The position numbers and the translations under genes were made by a program. A stretch of DNA of 64,000 nucleotides, from contig NZ_CP107964.1 of the NCBI RefSeq assembly GCF_041434935.1, positions 6,245,001 through 6,309,000 on the forward strand, written 5' to 3'. This document shows positions 62,601 through 64,000 of this stretch, piece after piece (within the stretch, counting starts at the first letter, position 1; each line of letters opens with the position of its first letter). The DNA comes from Kitasatospora sp. NBC_00374 (GTDB lineage: Bacteria > Actinomycetota > Actinomycetes > Streptomycetales > Streptomycetaceae). Below the pieces are notes generated by a model. It was not told the origin of the DNA, ran no database searches, and saw nothing but the letters and a program-made list of their open reading frames with translations.

Positions 62601-64000
62601 GCCGTGCGCCGCTTCCGGGCCCGCCGACCGGGCCGGGTGCTGCACAACCACTACGGGCCCGCCGAGACCCACGTGATCACCGCCTACGCGCTCCCGACCG
62701 ACCCCGCCGACTGCCCGCTGCCGGTGCCGATCGGCCGCCCGATCACCAACTGCCGGGTGTACGTGCTGGATTCGGCCCTGCGACCGGTCGCCCCCGGCGT
62801 GCTGGGCGAGCTGTACCTGGCCGGAGCGGGCCTGGCCCGCGGCTACCTGAACCGATCGGGGCTGACAGCGAGCAGGTTCGTGGCCGACCCGTACGGTCCG
62901 GCGGGCACGCTGATGTACCGCACCGGCGACCTGGTCCGCTGGCGCGCCGACTGCGAGCTGGAGTTCGCCGGCCGCGTCGACCACCAGGTCAAGATCCGCG
63001 GGTTCCGGATCGAGCCGGGCGAGATCGAGGCCGAGCTGACCGCGCACCCGGGCGTCGCCCAGGTCGCGGTGCTCGCCCGCGAGGACCGGCCGGGGGAGAC
63101 CCGGATCGTCGCGTACGTCGTCCCCTCGGACGGGAGCGGGACGACCGTGGCGGCACTCGCCGCGTACCTGCGCGAGCGGGTGCCGGACTACCTGGTGCCG
63201 TCCGCGTTCGTGCTGCTGGACGCGCTGCCGCTGACCCCGAACGGGAAGCTGGACCGGGCGGCGCTGCCCGCGCCGGAGTCCGGTGCGGTCGCAGGTGGCC
63301 GGGCGCCGCGCACGCCGCAGGAGCAGATCCTGTGCGAGTTGTTCGCCGAGGTGCTGGGCCTCGCCCGGGTCGGCGTCGACGAGGACTTCTTCGCGCTGGG
63401 CGGCCACTCCCTGCTCGCCACCCGGTTGGTCTCCCGCGTCCGGGCGACCCTCGGGGTCGAGCTGGAGCTGCGCGCACTGTTCCGCACCCCGACCCCCGCC
63501 GGGCTGGCGGCCGGACTGCACGACGCCGGCACCGCCCGGCAGGCCCTGGTGCCCCGGCCCCGCCGCGAACCGATGCCGCTGTCGTTCGCCCAGCGCCGGC
63601 TCTGGTTCCTCCAGCAGTTCGGGATGCCCAGCGCCACTTACCACATGCCGCTGGCCCTGCGCCTGTCCGGCGACCTCGACCGGGCCGCGCTGGACGCCGC
63701 GCTCGCGGACGTGGTGGCCCGGCACGAGACCCTGCGCACGGTCTTCCCGCACACCGCCGGAATTCCGCACCAGCGGGTGCTGGAACCCGCCGAGGCCGCC
63801 GTCCCGCTGGCCGTGCGCGCGGCCGCCGAGGCGGAGGTGCCCGCCCTGCTGCGCGAGGCGGCGGTGCGGGGCTTCGACCTGACCTCGGACGTGCCGCTGC
63901 GGGCGGAGCTGTTCGCCCTCGCGCCGGACGAGCACGTGCTGCTGCTGGTCATGCACCACATCGTCGGGGACGGCTGGTCCATGGGCCCGCTGGCCCGTGA
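50652..64000 (+). CDS. Giant non-ribosomal peptide synthetase, C-A-T x4 then C, 3' incomplete
   Basis: The frame from ATG 50652 (GGAGG six bases upstream) stays open to the window end: 4,449 complete codons. I checked its phase at many motifs and found no break. Order: C1 (~10-435, HHVVLDA at 143-149, EntF-like), A1 (YTSGSTG near 618), T1 (Ser1039); C2 (HHIAGDG at 1221), A2 (1700), T2 (Ser2107); C3 (2289), A3 (2777), T3 (Ser3197); C4 (3388), A4 (3856), T4 (Ser4253); C5 begun (4435). No epimerisation, methylation or thioesterase domain is seen. Specificity codes read by eye: A1 DANEVALVNK (unknown), A2 DFWNVGMVHK (Thr), A3 DADGILYVDK (unknown), A4 DVQLAAHVIK (Pro-like). A1 and A3 share nearly identical flanks. 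Confidence 0.95.
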   Translation, partial: MSRPPRRDGDVLPLTAAQREIWLAEQSSRTAVPGYRVGECLEIHGPVDPELFEAALRRVVDEVDALHVTFVDDGEGPRQILRETWDWAPAHLDLGAEPDPRAAAMAWMERDLARPLDLARDPLFGHALIRLSPTEFLWYLNYHHVVLDAISSSMVRQRVGAVYSALAEGTPVPSCPFGSLRDLVDSDAAYRSSADFTADRSYWTGRFADLPAPTRLTDTSATDPHQALRLAQERELRSPEALRAAAGRAGVRWSRLVVAATALYAHRLSGAQDVVLALPVTARRGADRDLMSVPGTMSNVVPLRLTVRPDMPWGDLVAQAAREVDAAVAHERYRSEDLLRDLGAPGSIGTAFPLIVNIMAFNARPSFAGHPASVHHFVSGSTTDLAVWVFDYRDGNPPLLRLHGAPEVYGDDDLAAHQQRLLALLDAVADCDPDETVGRIDLLTAEERGELAALGTGPAVQDLTVSLPELFRAQVEAIPDALAVVGPEASLTYAELDARANRLAQALIAGGAGPERLVAVALPRSAELVVAILAVLKTGAAYVPVDPQYPAARIGYLLEDARPALVVTDAASAERLPDGGPVGRLVLDDPEMSALVASCPATDPMVAVDPAHPAYVIYTSGSTGRPKGVAVTHGGLLNLLTDLRQVHLPPVVDARRRHRVALTTSVSFDASWNQLLALFAGHELHVLDHATWTDPDAFVDYARRCGLDYVEATPSYLHDLVDHGLLGSQGWRPALVAAGGEAVPERLWERLRAAEGVSCLNLYGPSECTVNPVIASVGSSPRPVIGRPLGGVRLYVLDGALQPVPAGVPGELYIAGAGLARGYLNGPGLTAARFVADPFGPGGDGPLSPSHGGPPGRRLGEAGRCPQPDGGQGGRMYRTGDLVRWNPDGNLEFLGRTDDQVKVRGFRIELGEIEAVLAEHPQVVRAAVVVRGEEETRLVAHAVLAPRATVTGTALREYLRERLPAHMVPSALVVLDALPLTPNGKLDRRALPAPERQSTAPGRAPRTAVEHLLAGLFAEVLGVVEVGLDDSFFELGGHSLLATRLVARARSVLGVELRLRDLFDAPTVAELAAAVDVAGRARPALAASERPETLPLSFAQRRLWFLHRMEGPSATYNIPLALRLSGRLDQRALETALTDVAERHESLRTVFPVADGAPYQRVLDPDAARPRLRVTETGEHDLADRLAEAARHGFELADEPPLRAELFELGPEEHVLLLVVHHIAGDGWSTGPLSRDLATAYAARSEGSKPQWSPLPVQYADYTLWQRELLGDAADPDSLISSHLAYWRQQLANLPEQVELPFDRPRPAVMSYRGAQLPVRIDAELHQGLRALARDGGASLFMVLQAGLAALLGKLGAGTDVPIGTPVAGRSDEALDDLVGFFVNTLVLRTDLSGDPSFTELLRRVRSDALAAYAHQEVPFEHLVEALNPTRTLAYHPLFQTMLTLQNTPLGTFDLPRLRVAADLVPTGTAKCDLTFVLAEQPGGDGLSGVVEYSTDLFDAATVTGIVERWLRLLRAVAADPGRRIGRVDVLSAGELRALLPAATGRGGELPESGLPALFERQVRADPAATALTDGEAHLTYGELNVRANRLAHALIARGVGPEQLVALALPRSAELVVAVLAVLKAGAAYVPVDPEYPAARIAYLLQDTRPALLVTTSRTGELPGAEQVDRLLLDTVDLDGLPDTDPAVAVDPGHAAYVIHTSGSTGNPKGVVVPHRNVVRLFDTTRELFGFSAEDVWTLFHSYAFDFSVWELWGPLLHGGRLVVVDHETSRSPGRFLELLAHERVTVLNQTPSAFYQLMQADAEAPEIGRRLALRTVVFGGEPLEHARLASWYERHPQDAPRLVNMYGITETTVHVTYAALDRSGTAAGQVGTPLPDLRAYVLDAGLRPVAPGVPGELYVAGAGLARGYLNRPGLTAGRFVADPFGPPGSRMYRSGDVVRRAAWGSPRPEAGGGGLRYVGRADQQVKVRGFRIELGEIEVALAAHPGIAQVAVLARQDRADDTRLTAYLVPAAGAAPSPADLRTHLRERLPEYMVPSAFVALDALPLTANGKLDHRALPAPDLAPATASRAPRTPQEQVLCELFAEVLGAASVGVEDGFFDLGGHSLLATRLAARIRATLGVEMPLRTLFEAPTPAGLAAVLVAAGPAQTALVRRERPEVVPLSFAQRRLWFLHQLEGASANYHISLAWRLSGELDRRALEAAVADVVERHESLRTVFPAADGVPYQQVLDAVAARPRLLVHRTTEAELPALMAVAKDRRFDLAADAPLRVELFELAPDEHVFQLVLHHIAGDGWSLGPLAQGLTAAYAARRRGEAPRWAPLPVQYADYTLWQHELLGDAADPDSLFAGQADYWTRQLADLPERIQLPTDRPRPAVASHRGGSVRAGLDAELHRSLRELARAHGTSLFMVLQTGLAALLSKLGAGDDIPVGSPVAGRTDQAQDELVGYFVNTLVFRTDTSGDPTFAELLGRVRDTALAGYAHQDLPFEHLVEVLNPARSLAHHPLFQIMLVLQNAPRADFAPPGLRVADLSSASTTAKLDLIFTMAERHAQDGSPEGIDGSVEYTSDLYDPATVETMIGRWERLLRAAVADPRRRLSRIDLLTAEERGELAALGTGPAVQDLTASLPELFRAQVRAAPDALAVVGPEASLTYAELDARANRLAQALIAGGAGPERLVAVALSRSAELVVAILAVLKTGAAYVPVDPEYPAARIGYLLEDARPALVVTDAESAERLPDGGPVGRLVLDDPEMSALVASCPATDPMAVVDPAHPVYVIYTSGSTGRPKGVVATHGGLLNLFANQGPLVSRTGERMRVGLTTSVSFDASCDQLFALFAGHELHVLDEATWTDPDAYLAYAARAGLDTVGGTPSYLQVLVEHGLLDDPRWRPSMIGLGGETIPEQLWERLRAAQGVSSLNYYGPSECTVDSVFAPLESSPRQVIGRPLGGVRLYVLDAALQPVPAGVPGELYIAGAGLARGYLNGPALTAARFVADPFGPGGDGPLSPSHGGPPGRRLGEAGRCPQPDGGRGGRMYRTGDLVRWNPDGNLEFLGRTDDQVKVRGFRIELGEIEAVLAEHPQVARAAVIVRQDRAQDPRLVAYLQRATGAELRPEELRAHLRERLPDYMVPSALVALDTLPLTPNGKLDRRALPEPESTAPRVGRAPHTPQEHVLAGLFAEVLGLPQVGVDDDFFDLGGHSLLATRLAARVRATLGVELELRALFRTPTVAGLAAGLGGADRARLALGKAERPMAAPPAEGWGMVPLSSAQRRLWFLRQLEDADSVYNMPLAWRLSGPLDLAALEAALGDLVERHETLRTVFPAADGVPHQQVLAPGEARRRLSVTPADEAALPELLTGAAARGFDLATEPPLRAEVFEVSADEHVLLLVMHHIAGDGWSLGPLAADLATAYAARRRGEEPRWAPLPVQYADYTLWQHELLGDPADPDSLFARQADYWTRQLADLPEQIRLPADRHRPATPSHAGGHLAVELDPDLHAGLVKLGREHGASVYMVMQAALASLLDKLGAGTDIPVGSLIAGRTDQALDDLVGFFVNTLVLRTDTSGDPTFAELLGRVREAALGAYAHQDLPFEHVVEALNPSRSLARQPLFQVLLALQNVPSTEFALDGLAAEIVLVRTPTTMFDLGFHLLERGGTGGPAQGIVGRVEYSTDLFDPATVEALVARWLRLLAAVVAEPERPLSRIDVLTPEERHELLVARNDTARPAPEATLPALFEAWARETPQAPAVVLEDTVLTYRELNRRANRLAHALIARGVGPERVVALRLPRSAELVVAVLAVLKTGAAYLPVDPDYPAARIAYMLEDARPAVVLDGLASVTPAGDLPEHDPAVPVDARHPAYVIYTSGSTGRPKAVVMPAAGLLNLLAWHHRAVGGEPGTRTAQFTAISFDVSVQEVLSALLYGKTLVVPTEEQRRSAELFAHWLDRHRVEELFAPNLVVEALAEAAEEAGLDLPHLRLVAQAGEAMRLGGAVRRFRARRPGRVLHNHYGPAETHVITAYALPTDPADCPLPVPIGRPITNCRVYVLDSALRPVAPGVLGELYLAGAGLARGYLNRSGLTASRFVADPYGPAGTLMYRTGDLVRWRADCELEFAGRVDHQVKIRGFRIEPGEIEAELTAHPGVAQVAVLAREDRPGETRIVAYVVPSDGSGTTVAALAAYLRERVPDYLVPSAFVLLDALPLTPNGKLDRAALPAPESGAVAGGRAPRTPQEQILCELFAEVLGLARVGVDEDFFALGGHSLLATRLVSRVRATLGVELELRALFRTPTPAGLAAGLHDAGTARQALVPRPRREPMPLSFAQRRLWFLQQFGMPSATYHMPLALRLSGDLDRAALDAALADVVARHETLRTVFPHTAGIPHQRVLEPAEAAVPLAVRAAAEAEVPALLREAAVRGFDLTSDVPLRAELFALAPDEHVLLLVMHHIVGDGWSMGPLAR
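51967..52568 (+). repeat. Duplicated tract 1, copy in C1/A1 (partner 58447-59048)
   Basis: About 600 bp nearly identical to 58447-59048 at an offset of 6,480 bp, covering the end of the C domain, the linker and the N-terminal half of the A domain through YTSGSTGRPKG. Other modules (A2, A4) differ freely over the same region. Codon use (many TTG and GCG) also differs from neighbouring modules. Confidence 0.85.
53073..53437 (+). repeat. Duplicated tract 2, copy in A1 C-terminal part (partner 59541-59905)
   Basis: About 365 bp nearly identical to 59541-59905 (offset 6,468), from GELYIAGAG through the inserted palindrome to the A-domain end. It flanks the divergent pocket region 52569-53072. Confidence 0.85.
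53193..53233 (+). repeat. REP-like palindrome translated inside A1
   Basis: TCCCCCAGCC ... GGCTGGGGGA, with an inner GGGGGTCCCCCC, lies within an ~90-bp insert (53185-53276). It adds residues such as SPSHGGPPGRRLGEAG between ADPFGPGG and RMYRTGDL. The reading frame is kept. An almost identical copy sits in A3. Confidence 0.8.
56486..56517 (+). repeat. REP-like palindrome translated inside A2
   Basis: GGGGGTCCCCCCGGCCGGAG followed by GCCGGGGGAGG. It encodes WGSPRPEAGGGG between GDVVRRAA and LRYVGRAD, where other A domains have about five residues (NPDGN). Confidence 0.75.
59661..59701 (+). repeat. REP-like palindrome translated inside A3
   Basis: Same element as at 53193-53233, with one visible difference in the flanking insert (GGQGG in A1, GGRGG in A3). 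It is part of duplicated tract 2. Confidence 0.8.
60406..60430 (+). repeat. Short REP-like palindrome in the T3-C4 linker
   Basis: CACCCCCGGCCGAAGGCTGG and GGG follow, the same core as the other copies. It encodes APPAEGWG between AERPMA and MVPLSSAQRRLW. In frame. Confidence 0.7.

Noticed and set aside
57459..63959. Further long antisense frames opposite NRPS modules 3-5
   Set aside because: Same shadow effect. They break at arbitrary places relative to the module structure.
1..64000. CRISPR array
   Set aside because: No regularly spaced direct repeats of suitable length. The only tandem repeats are the short SARP-box-like copies and the NRPS duplications.

Overview
The window is high-GC DNA from a streptomycete-type actinomycete (Streptomyces, Kitasatospora or a close relative). 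The signs are strong third-position GC bias, GTG and TTG starts, a SARP activator, an RsbW-type ATP-binding regulator, a mycothiol-dependent enzyme, DUF5132, Streptomyces-type secreted I36 inhibitors, and a very large NRPS. The patchwork of island remnants, IS scars and secondary-metabolism genes is typical of an accessory region or chromosome arm.

Region A (1-10.0 kb). A 5'-truncated acidic hypothetical protein is followed by a minus-strand unit. That unit is an XRE-type regulator, cut in two by a ~430-bp MITE-like element with an apparent 12-bp target duplication, coupled to an APH-fold phosphotransferase. Next comes a plus-strand cluster: ATP-binding regulator, clavaminate-synthase-like 2-oxoglutarate dioxygenase with a TTA codon, ACMSD-like amidohydrolase, radical SAM protein, and a stand-alone archaeal-type aspartyl-tRNA synthetase. 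This is the best candidate for an undescribed pathway: a small-molecule route linked to an aminoacyl-tRNA synthetase, which could be either the self-resistance copy or a tRNA-dependent biosynthetic step.

Region B (10.6-21 kb). This is a scarred stretch. It opens with the 3' half of a tRNA-Pro(GGG) gene, an attachment-site relic. After that come a broken membrane protein, an IS481 transposase split by a segment carrying a mycothiol-dependent isomerase-like gene and a glutamine-synthetase 3' fragment, an NmrA-like gene divergent from a TetR gene, an intact-looking IS630 element that needs a -1 frameshift, a TPR fragment, an esterase divergent from a MarR gene, and an IS4 remnant.

Region C (17.5-33.7 kb). 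This is a secretome island on the minus strand: ricin-B lectin, I36-CHAP fusion, M15-like peptidase with a peptidoglycan-binding domain, a small secreted protein, bulb-type lectin, and a lipoprotein/I36/I36/lipoprotein quartet. It also holds a SARP with direct-repeat boxes upstream and a membrane-anchored XRE sensor. A second tRNA-Pro 3' scrap in opposite orientation (33.95 kb) and a tyrosine-integrase remnant lie at its far edge.

Region D (35.7-64.0 kb). This is an NRPS biosynthetic cluster. Tailoring or precursor genes come first: fold-III PLP decarboxylase overlapping a GNAT, glutamine-synthetase-like ligase, KAS III-like enzyme, and a membrane-anchored alpha/beta hydrolase. An Opp/Dpp-type importer operon follows (one subunit is a permease-ATPase fusion), then DUF5132 and an ABC exporter. 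Last is an NRPS open for at least 4,449 codons, with domain order C-A-T-C-A-T-C-A-T-C-A-T-C and running off the window. The first C domain resembles that of EntF. A2 carries a clear Thr code, and A4 resembles Pro-type domains. A1 and A3 share near-identical flanks around different substrate pockets, and REP-like palindromes are translated in-frame at four places.
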